This document shows, one piece after another, positions 1 through 12,157 of a DNA stretch of 64,000 nucleotides. The DNA comes from Candidatus Fredericiella danica. Lineage in GTDB: Bacteria > Chloroflexota > Anaerolineae > Caldilineales > Caldilineaceae. The translations under genes were made by a program, and so were the position numbers. Below the pieces are notes generated by a model that worked only from the letters and a program-made list of their open reading frames with translations, did not search any database and was not told where the DNA came from. The stretch lies in assembly GCA_016713335.1 (NCBI GenBank), contig JADJPH010000019.1, positions 1 to 64,000 of the forward strand, in the 5' to 3' direction. The stretch's first letter is position 1; every line of letters starts with the position of its first letter.

Positions 1-800
1 AATGGGATAGCAAACGATCGACATGCGATGACGACCTGCTGGGACGGGGCGGTATAGATCACATCGATTACGTCTGTTAGTTGGTCCGGGGACAGTTGCT
101 TGAGTTGGGCAACGAGCGCCGAGTTTGGTTGGCCGAAGCGGCGTTGCAGCGCATGATTGGCCATCGAAAGCATGGCATTTTCAAAGCCGATGCCGATGCC
201 TTTTTCGACACCCTCCTGGAGGATCTCGTTGTACCAGGGGCTTTCGCGCAAGATCGCCATATCCCACCTCATGATAGAACGCACTGTTTCGAGCGGCAGG
301 ACGTTGCCTGCGATGAAGGCCATGAACTCCTCAAAATCAGCCAGTTCCGGATCACTCCTGCAAAGCGTATAATGCCTGCTTGACAATGTCAATGTTGTCA
401 CCGCCGCGCATGATGGGGATAAAAGGGAGCAGGGCAGGCACATTGCCGGCGAGGACGGCGGCGGCGTCGAGTTCCAGAGATTGATGACACGATACTGCTG
501 CACCGCTTCAAACCCCATGAATGTGGTTCGATATTCACCGGGCGACGGGGCTGCGGCTTCCATGATGTTGATGACGACGGGATAGACGGGGAGCCGGTGG
601 CGCTCTTCGACCAGACCCGCATAGGCGCGCATGCGACGTGGCATCTCGGGGTCAACCCGGAACTGGATCTCATTGGCAACGAGGTAGTCGCCGAAGCGCG
701 GCGAGCGTACCTTGATGACGACGTCGGTAAACGGCCGATGAACTGGAGCTCGTTTGCCAGCAAGTCGCCGGCTTCACCGGTGGCGTCGCCAGAGCCAGCA
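1..800 (-). pseudogene. Rpn-family recombination-promoting nuclease / putative transposase, partial and frameshifted
   Basis: The minus strand encodes a protein resembling Rpn (PD-(D/E)XK) nucleases. A segment with the E-x-Q core (VANEIQF, near 665-690) is followed by helical sequence and the family-typical stretch ILRESPWYNEILQEG (near 195-240). The gene runs off the left edge, so the C-terminus is missing. The reading frame changes at least three times: near 735, near 510 (a G run, LWELDAAAVLAGN is out of frame) and near 352, where a compensating shift restores the original frame. The upstream end meets a 24-base G run, so the start cannot be placed. Rpn proteins are known for RecA-independent DNA transfer and are often multicopy. 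Whether this copy is dead or only badly sequenced cannot be decided here. Confidence 0.6.
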
Positions 801-808
801 GGCGGGGT

Positions 809-832
809 GGGGGGGGGGGGGGGGGGGGGGGG
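809..832. repeat. Poly-G run (24 G), probable sequencing or consensus artefact
   Basis: There are 24 consecutive G residues inside the 5' part of the frameshifted Rpn-like gene. A second, much longer G/C-only tract lies near 5.7-6.0 kb. Runs like this are rare in bacterial DNA, and this one coincides with loss of reading frame, so I favour an artefact. Confidence 0.6.
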
Positions 833-902
833 TTGGCGGCGGGTCTACGAAAAACCTATGGAAAAACTCCAGCCAAGGCGCAGGTGACCCTTTTTTTGCC
901 CC

Positions 903-931
903 TTGACAAGCTCCTCTTGTTCTTGTATCCT
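903..931 (+). promoter_or_regulatory. Sigma-70-type promoter of the ArsR-family gene
   Basis: TTGACA (903-908), a 17-base spacer and TATCCT (926-931). The start of transcription would fall near 938, about 45 bases upstream of the ATG at 981. Confidence 0.65.
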
Positions 932-972
932 ATATTGCAGATATGTAAATATGCGCATAATTGCAATATAGG
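929..972 (+). promoter_or_regulatory. Inverted-repeat operator, probable ArsR autoregulatory site
   Basis: The arms CCTATATTGCA (929-939) and TGCAATATAGG (962-972) are a perfect 11-base inverted repeat. It encloses a second palindrome, TATGCGCATA (950-959). The left arm overlaps the -10 box and the right arm overlaps the Shine-Dalgarno AGGAG (970-974). AT-rich palindromes of this kind are typical ArsR/SmtB operators. Binding here would block both polymerase and leader. Confidence 0.6.
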
Positions 973-980
973 AGATGCTC

Positions 981-2291
981 ATGTCAAACGCACTTTTTGC
1001 CAGCCCCGCCAATCCCGTGCACGCGCACGCCGCCCTGGCCCCAGCACATAATGCCTTGCTGAGCCTCTGGGCGCTGACGGCAGACGCTGCACCACCCGTC
1101 GAGCCGGCGTTCGCCGAGCTCGCCGCGCAACTCGCACCTGAAGCACGCCTTCAATCGCTGGCTCTTCGCCCCCAGGGCGCTGCCCTCACACCCGCGGCGG
1201 ATGCGACCAGTTTTGAAGCCTATCTCGACGCACTGGCGGAAAAGCCGGCAACTGCATTTGCTGCACCACGCGACGCAAGCGACGCCACTGCCCCCACGCT
1301 GGATGCCGCATTGCCGGCCGACCCAACCGCGCTGCAGCAACGGGTCGTGGATCACCTGCGCACCGTCTGGCACAACCTGGTGGCCGCAGAGTGGGCGCGA
1401 CAGGCACCATTGCTGGCCAAACTGACGAGTAGCGTCAACGAGGTGGTTTGCAGCCAGCCCGCCTGGAGCGCCGCCGATGGCTATGCTACGTTGCGCTTCC
1501 TGTTGCAGACGGAGCCGGCCGGCGACCAACTGCAGCAGTTGGCAGGTGTACAGCGCATCATCCTCGTCTGGTCGCCCCATGTGCTCGCCTGGTGCAGCCG
1601 CTTTGGCAGCGCAGACACACTCTGGGTATTGCGCAAGTTCGACCCGCAACTGCTGCGCCGCGATCCGTTGACGCGTGCAGAGGTGCTGGGTCCCCTCTCG
1701 GCGTTGGCGGACGATACGCGGCTACGCATCCTGGAATTACTGATCGAAAACGGCGAGCAGCGCGCCCAGGCGATCATCAGCCAACTCGATGGCAGCCAGG
1801 GCAACGTCTCGCGCCACCTGAAACAGTTAGTCAACGGCGGCTTCGTGCGCGAGCGCCGCGCCGGGGACGCCAACAAACTGTACGCATTCAACCAGGCCGG
1901 CGTGCAGCGGCTCATGTATCTGACGCGCCAGTTGTTGTCTAGCGACAATGCGCAGTCGATTGGCCAGAGGCTGCAGGCAGAGACGCGGCTCAACCAGGCC
2001 CGCGCCGGCGTGCCGGCCATCTTGCAGCCGTTCCTCGACGAATCCGGCCGGATCACCCGCTGGTCAAGCAAACTGAAAGACCAGGATGCGATGCTGGCAT
2101 ACCTGATCGGCAAGTTTGAGCTAGAGCGGGGGTATACGGAAAAGGAGGTCAACACGCTATTGCAACGATGGTATCTCGACGCCGATTTTGTCCTGGTGCG
2201 CCGGACGATGGTCGATACCGATCTCCTGAAACGCACACGCGATGGTTCCCGGTATTGGGTCGAGGCAGCGCCAACGACAGAGGCAGCTTGA
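981..2291 (+). CDS. ArsR-family transcriptional regulator with C-terminal DUF2087 domain
   Basis: A 436-residue protein. Residues 1-230 are an Ala/Leu-rich region that I do not recognise. Residues about 236-315 form an ArsR-type winged helix (ALADDTRLRILELL, then a recognition helix around GNVSRHLKQLV). The last 85 residues match DUF2087 (RGYTEKEVNTLLQRWYLD and a final RTRDGSRYW), a module often fused to ArsR regulators. No metal-binding Cys cluster is visible, so the effector is unlikely to be a simple metal. I chose the ATG at 981 over the one at 975 because AGGAG (970-974) is 6 bases upstream of 981 and directly abuts 975. The promoter and operator just upstream suggest autorepression. A lipoprotein hydrolase follows after a long inverted repeat and may be a target. 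Confidence 0.8.
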   Translation: MSNALFASPANPVHAHAALAPAHNALLSLWALTADAAPPVEPAFAELAAQLAPEARLQSLALRPQGAALTPAADATSFEAYLDALAEKPATAFAAPRDASDATAPTLDAALPADPTALQQRVVDHLRTVWHNLVAAEWARQAPLLAKLTSSVNEVVCSQPAWSAADGYATLRFLLQTEPAGDQLQQLAGVQRIILVWSPHVLAWCSRFGSADTLWVLRKFDPQLLRRDPLTRAEVLGPLSALADDTRLRILELLIENGEQRAQAIISQLDGSQGNVSRHLKQLVNGGFVRERRAGDANKLYAFNQAGVQRLMYLTRQLLSSDNAQSIGQRLQAETRLNQARAGVPAILQPFLDESGRITRWSSKLKDQDAMLAYLIGKFELERGYTEKEVNTLLQRWYLDADFVLVRRTMVDTDLLKRTRDGSRYWVEAAPTTEAA

Positions 2292-2301
2292 GTTGCGACG
2301 G

Positions 2302-2369
2302 GCACGGCTCAACTGATGCTGGCTTGCTGCGCCTGCGTAATGCTGGAGCCATCGTCAGTTGAGCCGTGC
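2302..2369. repeat. 15-base perfect inverted repeat between ArsR and hydrolase genes
   Basis: The arm GCACGGCTCAACTGA (2302-2316) is exactly complementary to 2355-2369, with a 38-base loop. There is no T run after the stem, so it is not a canonical terminator. It may be an RNA-stabilising stem-loop or a small mobile repeat. Confidence 0.55.
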
Positions 2370-2375
2370 TCAATG

Positions 2376-2384
2376 TGCTAGAAT
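2376..2384 (+). promoter_or_regulatory. Possible extended -10 promoter for the lipoprotein hydrolase
   Basis: TGCTAGAAT fits an extended -10 element (TGn + TAGAAT). It lies 36 bases before the ATG at 2421. No good -35 box is seen, because that position lies in the inverted repeat. Confidence 0.35.
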
Positions 2385-2420
2385 AGGTGAAATTTCGACG
2401 CAACCGCAGATAGAGGTCCT

Positions 2421-3426
2421 ATGCGCCCTTTCATCTTTGCCTTATCCCTCTTGCTCTTGTCTGGCGCGCTGGTTGCCGGCTGTCGGCCAGTCGTGGCCGA
2501 ACCCACGCTCCCACACGCCCAGATCGATCTGACGCCGATCGCCGCGATCCATCAAGAGATTCTTCCGGAGGTGGCTGCGCCCTCGCTCGCCGCGCCCACG
2601 GAGCAGGTCGTCACGCTGGAAAGCGAGGGGCAGATCGTGGTGGGGACACTCGCCCTGCCGGCCATGGGCGAGGCGCCCTACCCGGCCGTCCTCCTGCTCC
2701 ACGGCTTTACCAACACCCGCGACGAACTGCCGGTGGCCGGTACAAATGAGAAGATGTACACGCGCCTGGCGCGCGTGCTGGGGGAGCATGGCATCGCCTC
2801 GCTGCGCATCGATTTTCGTGGCTCCGGCGAAAGCGACGGTGAGTGGGCAGACACAACCTTCACCGGCCAGATCTCCGACACGCTCAAGGCAATCGACTAC
2901 CTGGCCTCCAGACCGGAGATTGCCGCCGATCGGATGGGCGTGCTCGGCTTTAGCCAGGGCGGGCTTGTCGCCGCCGAAGCAGCTGCCATCGATGACCGGC
3001 TGCAGACCGTGTTGCTCTGGTCGCCGGTGGCCAATCCGCCCGACACCTACAAGTGGATTTTAAGCCCAGAGAGCGTGGCGGCAGGTCTGCAAAGCGGTGG
3101 CAAGGCAATTGCGGTGAAAACCAACTGGGGGGCGCCGCTCGAATTGAAGACCGGCTTCTTTACGGATCTATTCCGCTTCGATCCGACCGCAGCCATCGCC
3201 GAAGTGAAGGATCCGCTTATGGTCATCGTGGGCACGCGCGACGCCACCGTGACGCCACAGCCCTACTATGGAGAACTCTTCCTGACCTATCACGATGGCC
3301 CGGAACAACTGGTCACCGTCGATAGCGACCACGTTTTCAACGTCGTCACCGACCCCTGGCCCTGAGGTCTTTGATGATGTGGTGGCATGGAGTGTGGCGT
3401 GGCTGGAGCAGACGCTACCGCACTGA
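2421..3426 (+). CDS. Secreted lipoprotein alpha/beta hydrolase
   Basis: The N-terminus is a lipoprotein signal: a hydrophobic stretch ending in the lipobox LVAGC, with Cys at about residue 21. The rest is an alpha/beta hydrolase of the dienelactone hydrolase/esterase type. The oxyanion region is LLHGF, the nucleophile Ser is in GFSQGG (about 178), the Asp is in GTRDATV (about 273) and the His is in SDHVFN (about 304). A frameshift near 3355-3362 truncates the annotated frame at 3365. The next frame continues the family-like C-terminus (PEVFDDVVAWSVAWLEQTLP) to a stop at 3424-3426, so I extend the gene. The protein should sit on the outer face of the cytoplasmic membrane. The substrate is unknown. 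Lipase or peptidase activity are both possible. Confidence 0.75.
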
Positions 3427-3437
3427 CCGTAACTCGA

Positions 3438-3710
3438 TCAATGCACTTCGCCGCTGATCTCGTTCCGGATTCGAGCGATGTGTTCGTCTACGTTTTCGCG
3501 CCGATAGTCACCGGCTGCAAGATCTACACTCGCCTGTTGCCATGCTGAGTGGATCTCGCACTCACGCAGGTGATCGTAACGGGCGATATCGATCACGACA
3601 TATCGTGGTCTGCCCCCAACGCTAATAACCACCTCGGTCTCATCCTGAAGGATACGCTCGATATCGGACAGACCTCGGGTTCTCAGATCATTGGCAGTGA
3701 TAATGTTCAT
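3438..3710 (-). CDS. Phd/YefM-type antitoxin, no adjacent toxin
   Basis: A 90-residue protein with the N-terminal Phd/YefM fold: MNIITANDLRTRGLSDIE, a degenerate strand ISVGGRPRYVV, then a charged C-terminal tail (REC...HIARIRNEI). In these type II toxin-antitoxin systems the N-terminal half dimerises and binds operator DNA, and the tail neutralises a RelE/ParE or Doc toxin. No toxin gene lies next to it: downstream is the 3' end of the convergent hydrolase and upstream is the histidine kinase stop, 4 bases away. It may be an orphan, or part of a transcript shared with the kinase. The family call is confident, the function is not. Confidence 0.75.
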   Translation of the reverse strand: MNIITANDLRTRGLSDIERILQDETEVVISVGGRPRYVVIDIARYDHLRECEIHSAWQQASVDLAAGDYRRENVDEHIARIRNEISGEVH

Positions 3711-3714
3711 GATG

Positions 3715-6357
<2,643 letters not shown>

Positions 6358-6517
6358 ACCTGCGGAAAACTTGAAGTGCGGCCAAAGTTGTCGCGCTGGA
6401 ACGGGGTTGCGAGGGATGTCGCGCCTACTATTCACTATTATAGCACCCAATCCCGCCATTTCTCCTTAATCCTTCCCAGTTGTATCATCCTCCTCACTCC
6501 GATTCGCCCACTCACTT

Positions 6518-8583
6518 ATGTTCGACCGCTATCTGGAACGCGTCTATCACCCGGACAGGTTGGCCACGCCCTTGAAACGCATTGGACCCAAAGGTAGCGG
6601 CCAGTTTGCACCTGTCTCCTGGGAGGCCGCTATGCAAGACATCGGCGCGCGCCTCCGCACCATCACGCACACCTACGGTGCGGAATCCGTGCTACCCTAC
6701 TCCTACGCTGGCACGATGGGTCTGCTCCAGGGCGAAGGCATGGCGTCACGCTTCTTCAACCGGCTTGGCGCCAGCCACCTCGCCCGCACGATCTGCGCCG
6801 AGGCAGGTTTCCACGGCTATGTCTACACCATCGGCGCCACGGAAGGGACCGATACTCCCGCCTTTGCCCATGCCCGGCTGATCCTCATCTGGGGCAGCAA
6901 TACGCTGACGAGCAACCTTCACCTGTGGCCCTTTGTGCAGGCGGCGCGCGCCAACGGCGCCCGGGTGATCGTGATCGACCCGGCGCGCACCCGCACCGCC
7001 CAGGCCGCAGACGAGTGGATCCCGATCAATCCCGGCACGGATGCGGCGCTTGCACTCGCCATGATGAACACAATTGTCGCCGAAGACCTGCACGACGCCG
7101 GCTACATTGCCCGCTATACGGTGGGCTTCGATGCGCTCTGCCCGCGCCTCGCCGAATGGCCGCCGGAGCGAGCGGCTGACATTACCGGCGTCCCGGCTGA
7201 ACGAATTCGCCAGTTGGCCCGCGCCTACGCCACGACGTCCTGCGGCCATCCGCGTCAACTATGGCCTCCAACGCCACTACGGCGGCGGCATGGCGATGCG
7301 GACCATTGCCTGCCTGCCCGCGCCAGCAGGCCGCATTGTCAATGGTCAATGGTCAACAGTCGACGGGCAATGGGGAGAAGGAACGAGGCCAGCCACGCAC
7401 CATCAATATGAATCGTCTGGGGGATGCGCTGAGTCTGGATCCAGAGCGGTTAGCGCGGGCCTATTATCATCCGCGGCCGGTGGACCCGGTCACCAAGGTG
7501 GAAGATGCCTGGCCGCCGGTGAAGGCACTCATCGTCTACAACAGCAATCCCGCGGCGGTCTGCCCCGATCAGGCGGCCGTTGTCGCCGGGTTAGAGCGCG
7601 AAGACCTGTTCACTGTCGTGCTCGAGCAGTTCCAGACGGACACGGCCGACTATGCAGACTATGTGCTGCCTGCCACGACGCAGCTTGAACACTGGGACAT
7701 ACTCAAGCCCTACGGTCATCTGTATCTGGCGCTCAATCGGCCGGCCATTGCTTCACTCGGTGAAAGCCTGCCGAACACCGAAATTTTCCGCCGGCTGGCC
7801 TCGGCAATGGGCTTCACCGAACCCTGCTTCCGTGAGACCGATGAGGATATGCTGCAAGCGCTTCTCTCCGCCCAAACACATGCGCGCTTTGCCGGAATCA
7901 CCTGGGAGCGACTGCTGGCAGAGGGTTTCGTGCGGCTCAACGTGCCAGACCCGGCGAATCCCTTTGCGGAAGGCGGCTTTCCCACGCCAAGCGGAAAATG
8001 CGAGTTCTATAGCGAGCGCATGCTGGCGGATGGGTACGATCCGTTGCCAGGGTATACGGCGCCGAGGTGGCTGGAGAAACAACAACGGGCAATGGTCAAG
8101 GAAGATGGGACCGACAACCGACCTTCTGGTTCACACCCCTTGTTCCAGGATACTGAGACGCCCCTTGTCTGCATTTCACCGCCTGCGCATTCGTTCCTCA
8201 ACTCCACTTTCGCCAACCTGCCGCGCTTCATTCAGCGTGAGGAGCAGCCGGTGGTGCGCATGCATCCCAAAGATGCACGGGCACGAAACTTGATCGCAGG
8301 GGACACGGTGCGCGTTGCCAATCAGAACGACGCGGTCACCCTGGTGCTGGAAATTACGGAGGGCATCATCCCCGGCACGGTCCTGGCGCCGGGAGTCTGG
8401 TGGTCAAAGCTGAGCCCTGATGGGCGCAACATCAACCGGACGACAATTCAAGACGAGGCCGACATGGGCGCGGGCGCGCTGTTTTATGACACGCTCGTAC
8501 AGGTGGAAAAGGTATCTTTGCAGGATCACCCATCGGTTCGAAGGTGCCCCAGCACGACCACCGATCGCGCCCCCACCGTGTAG
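6518..8583 (+). CDS. Molybdopterin-dependent oxidoreductase (formate dehydrogenase/BisC-like), damaged
   Basis: The protein aligns by eye with the molybdopterin oxidoreductase superfamily: RYLERVYHPDRL near the start, then ARTICAEAGFHGY, IWGSNTLTSNLH, YNSNPAAVCPDQ, TDTADYADYVLPATTQLEH and a C-terminal molydopterin-dinucleotide-binding domain (HPKDARARNLIAGDTVRV). It lacks the N-terminal [4Fe-4S] domain with its Cys cluster, and the sequence before 6518 does not supply it. The frame shifts near 7235. Around 7330-7390 a family-typical glycine-rich stretch is replaced by heptamer-repeat sequence, followed by another frame change. The C-terminus overlaps glgX convergently. Either it is a decaying gene or assembly errors have combined with a real repeat insertion. 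The substrate is unknown and no accessory FdhD or electron-transfer subunit is adjacent. Confidence 0.65.
7337..7356 (+). repeat. Short tandem heptamer repeat (TGGTCAA units)
   Basis: Heptamer units related to TGGTCAA are repeated in tandem at 7337-7356 inside the molybdopterin oxidoreductase gene. A related GGGCAATGG follows at about 7364, and another GGGCAATGGTCAA occurs at about 8087-8099 in the same gene. Heptameric short tandem repeats of this style are known in cyanobacteria and other bacteria with repeat-rich intergenic DNA. Confidence 0.5.
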
Positions 8584-10598
8584 GTTGTTCCCGTGACCGG
8601 TGGCGCCTCGCTCCATGGATGAATGTCGTTGGGCGATTCCTGGCTGGTGTCGATCCAAAGTAGCCAGCCGCCTTTTGCTTCGCCGTTCAAGGGCGGCAAC
8701 TCAAACTCAAGCGGTTCCCAGTAGGCGTTGGCGATGATGTAGGCCCGATCTTTGCCATCGGGCGAATTGCGGGCAATGGCCAGCGAATGGGAAGTGAAGC
8801 CCTCATCGGGATGGCTCAAATTGGTGCCGTGCAAGGTGACCGCGGCACGGGCAAGGATATCGCGCAGCGAATCATCAGCGTTTCGATTCCGTGCACTGTC
8901 GATCCGCATCTTGATCAAGTGTTTGACGAACGGGAACACACCGGCATGCTTTTCCACCAGACTCCAGTCAAACCAACTGACCTCGTTGTCCTGGCAATAG
9001 GCGTTGTTGTTGCCCCGTTGCGTGCGCCGCACCTCATCGCCCATCTGCAACATCGGCGCACCGAGCGCGGCCAGCAGCAGCGAGAAAAAGTTCTTTACCT
9101 GCCGGTTGCGCAGGGCTTCAATCACCGGCTCATCGGTCGGGCCTTCTACACCGCTGTTCCAACTCCGGTTGTCGTTGCTCCCGTCACGATTGTCCTCGCC
9201 GTTCGCCTCGTTGTGCTTCTCGTCATAGGAGACCAGGTCGTTCAGCGTGAAGCCGTCGTGGGCGGTGACAAAGTTGATGCTTTGTTCCGGCTCGCGATTG
9301 TCGTGCTCGTATAAGTCGGGACTGCCCGTCATCCGTAGCGAGGTCATCCACATAGCCATTATCCAGACTTCACAAAACTGCGCACATCGTCGCGGAACCG
9401 TCCGTTCCATTCTTGCCAACTGTCGCCCATGAAGGCGCCGACCTGATAGAGCCCTGCCGCATCCCAGGCTTCGGCAATGAGCTTGATGCCGGCGAGGGCT
9501 GGGTCAGACTCGATGTCCCAAATCGTCGGTGGATTCGGCAGTGGCGATCCATCGCGGCCACGTGAGCACCGAGGCGAGATCAAAACGGAAGCCGTCCACG
9601 TGCATCTCTTGCACCCAGTAGCGTAGGCTGTCGCGGATTAAGCGCCGCGTCACCGCATGCCCGGCATTGAAGGTGTTGCCGCAGCCGCTGTAATCGGCAT
9701 ATTTGGACCGATCGGCCGGGTCAAGGGTGTAGTAGACGTCGTTGGCGAGGCCGCGGAAGGAGAGGTTCGCGCCGTCGCCAAACCCTTCCGCCGTGTGGTT
9801 GTAGACCACGTCGAGGATCACTTCGATCCCCGCACGGTGTAGCGCCTTGACCATGTCTCGAAACTCGTCGAGCGCAGCCAGGGGTTCAGGATTTGAGCTA
9901 TAGAACGTATGCGGTGCAAAAAAAGCGATCGGCTGATATCCCCAGTAATTAGTCAGCCCAGCAGGCGCTGTAGTCGGGTCAAAGTGGAACACGGGCAGCA
10001 GTTCGACCGCAGTAACCCCCAGGTCAACCAGATAGGGAATTTTGTCAATCAACCCAAGATACGTGCCGCGCTTCTCGGGCGCAACGCCTGAGTTTGGGTG
10101 GCGGGTGAAGCCGCGCACATGCATCTCATAGATCACCGTTTTCTGAATTGGCCTGTAGAGGTGCTTGTCGCCTTCCCAATCATAGGCGCTCACGTCGACT
10201 ACGATACTTTTCATGGCTTGTGCCGCGTTATCGCCAGGTTTGGATGCCGCTTCCCTGCTGTACGCAGTTGGCATCGCCACGGCACGGCCGTAGGGATCCA
10301 GCAGCACTTTCTCTGGGTCATACCGCAGCCCTTCTTCAGGCGCATAGCGTCCGATCGCGCGGTAAGCATAGATCTGCCCGGGCTTGATGTCGGGCACGAA
10401 CGCATGCCAATAATAATAGGTGCGATGGGGAAGCGGTTCGAGCCGTAAAACTTCGGCCGGTTTCGCATCATCAACGTGGTCAAACAGCAACAACTCCATC
10501 GCCTCTGCTTTGTTGGCATAGACGCTGAAGTTCACACCGCCATCCTGTGGCGTCGCACCCAAACGCGATGGTTTTCCAGGGTGAAGAGTTCGTGACAT
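8526..10598 (-). CDS. glgX: Glycogen debranching enzyme GlgX (frameshifted)
   Basis: A GH13 isoamylase-type debranching enzyme that hydrolyses alpha-1,6 branches in glycogen limit dextrins. It has an N-terminal CBM48-like domain (LGATPQDGGVNFSVYA, then YAYRAIGRYAPEEGLRYDP) and a (beta/alpha)8 barrel with VVYNHTAEG, nucleophile Asp in DGFRFDLASVL, acid/base Glu in LIAEAWDA and third Asp in TAHDG. The C-terminal region includes GDEVRRTQRGNNNAYCQDN, which is diagnostic of GlgX. Frameshifts near 9545 and 9375 break the gene into three pieces in two frames. About 690 residues in total is normal for the family. Its 3' end overlaps the convergent oxidoreductase gene by 58 bases. The kinase gene is upstream on the same strand. 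Confidence 0.88.
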
Positions 10599-10632
10599 GA
10601 CAAAGAATCCCTATGGAGTTCGTTGCTGACCT

Positions 10633-11601
10633 TTATGGCATCCGTTCGCCGGCGTGTTGGAACAAGCCGGCCGGCGTTCTTGTGGGTGTGAGGATGCGCA
10701 ATGCGCCGGGGAGCACAGTGCACGTGATTGGCGTATAGCGGTTGATTTCACCATCCAGATAGAACGCGACCGGTTTGGCCGGTTCTAGAATGACATGTTT
10801 GCCGCGCAGAAGCAGAATATCATCTTTGCGGTCGTGCTGGCCGAGCCAGATAGGAATACTGTGCAAAAACATGCGTGCCGGAAATTTACCTGTAAACGCC
10901 CATACTTCAAAATCACCATCATCCAACGCGCCTTGCGGGTTGAGATTGTAAAGACCGCCCGCGTAGAGCCGGCTGTTGCAGATGATGACATTCACGAAGG
11001 GGCCTTCGACCGTTGACGAGTCGACCGTGACGCGGATTGCGCCGCCGACGTAGTTCAAGAAGTACGGCGTTGGCTTCATGAAGTAGCCGGCAAAGCCAAG
11101 TCGTTTCAATAGGGCAGAGCGCGGCTCCACGTGTTCGACGATGTGACTGTCGAGCCCAACGCCCGCCCAAAGCAAAAAATGCCGGCCGTTGCTGCATTGC
11201 CCGACGTCCATCCGGTGGATGGCTCCTTCGAGGAGCAGACGCGACGCTTGCACAAGCCAATGGGCATCGCCACTGTCGGGCTGCGGCAGCCCCAGGTCAC
11301 GCGTCAGACAGTTCGTGGTGCCGGCCGGCAGCGGCGCCAGCATCGTCTGCGTGTCGATGATGCCATTGGCGGCCTCGTGCAGGGTGCCATCACCGCCGGC
11401 GGCAAGCACCATCCGGTGACCGGCGGCGGCGGCGGCGCGGGCAAGTTCGGTGGCATGTTCCGGGTATTCGGTCTTGCGGATGTCGATCGTCCAGCCGCGT
11501 CCGCGCCAGAATTCGGCGACATGGTTGATATGCACTTCCCAGTCGGCAAAGCCCGCATACGGGTTAAAGATCAGCGTGGCCGTGCGCTTCAAATTTGCCA
11601 T
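10633..11601 (-). CDS. Diacylglycerol kinase family lipid kinase
   Basis: About 322 residues with the DAGK/sphingosine-kinase catalytic fold. It has NPYAG near residue 14, the nucleotide-binding signature AAGGDGTLHEAANG (about 67-80), PAGTTNCLTRDLGLP, and a C-terminal beta-sandwich with FYLDGE. Such enzymes (YegS, DgkB, BmrU relatives) phosphorylate diacylglycerol or related lipids at the inner membrane. The start at ATG 11601 begins with the family-like MANLKRTATLIFNP. A TTG at 11613 would add four residues, and neither has a clear Shine-Dalgarno. It lies 34 bases upstream of glgX on the same strand. The substrate cannot be told from sequence. Confidence 0.8.
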   Translation of the reverse strand: MANLKRTATLIFNPYAGFADWEVHINHVAEFWRGRGWTIDIRKTEYPEHATELARAAAAAGHRMVLAAGGDGTLHEAANGIIDTQTMLAPLPAGTTNCLTRDLGLPQPDSGDAHWLVQASRLLLEGAIHRMDVGQCSNGRHFLLWAGVGLDSHIVEHVEPRSALLKRLGFAGYFMKPTPYFLNYVGGAIRVTVDSSTVEGPFVNVIICNSRLYAGGLYNLNPQGALDDGDFEVWAFTGKFPARMFLHSIPIWLGQHDRKDDILLLRGKHVILEPAKPVAFYLDGEINRYTPITCTVLPGALRILTPTRTPAGLFQHAGERMP

Positions 11602-11682
11602 CTTAACAAGCAAAGGATCTGGAATTAAACAGGCGCCAGGGGAAAAATCCCCCGGCGCCCATTTAACGCCAGTCTGTTCTTA

Positions 11683-12072
11683 TTACCGTTTTTCGTCAGG
11701 CAGGAACCAGCTCAGGACGCCGCTCACAATACTGATAATGAGCGCAGCCACCATGGCCCAGACAAAGGTCATGAACCAGTTGCTACCCTGCAACGCCACC
11801 GAACCGGGAACCAGCAGGTTCGCAAACCAGACACTGATCAACAGCAGGAAGGCGTTGATCACGAGAGTGAAAAGCCCCAATGTCAGACAAGTGATCGGCA
11901 GCGAAATCAATTTGATGATTGGACCAATGAAGGCGTTGACCAGGCCGATAATGACTGCGATCATCAGCCAAACCCAAATCCCGCCACTTACACTGAAGAC
12001 ATCGTCTGGCAAAATCCAGACGGCAATGCCGACCGCAACGATGTTGATCAAGATTCTGAGGATTAGACGCAT
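11683..12072 (-). CDS. Phage-holin-family / YvlD-like four-helix membrane protein
   Basis: About 129 residues with four hydrophobic segments (starting LILRILINIVAVGIAVWILP, then IWVWLMIAVIIGLVNAFIG, LTLGLFTLVINAFLLLISV and FVWAMVAALIISIVSGVLS). This matches the Mycobacterium 4TM/YvlD (DUF360) family, which databases label phage holin family although it is a chromosomal membrane protein of unknown role. The ATG at 12072 is set by AGGAG with 7-base spacing. Upstream in-frame codons are probably untranslated. It ends in a charged tail (PDEKR). Confidence 0.75.
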   Translation of the reverse strand: MRLILRILINIVAVGIAVWILPDDVFSVSGGIWVWLMIAVIIGLVNAFIGPIIKLISLPITCLTLGLFTLVINAFLLLISVWFANLLVPGSVALQGSNWFMTFVWAMVAALIISIVSGVLSWFLPDEKR

Positions 12073-12157
12073 GTTTTGTCTCCTTGATAATATTGCGGAT
12101 TGCGTGTCTCGTATTGTGTATCTCGTGCCAGGCATTACGAGATACGTACGACACGTT

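Noticed and set aside
984..1649. Minus-strand ORF opposite the ArsR gene
   Set aside because: The plus strand carries the promoter, ribosome binding site and recognisable winged helix.
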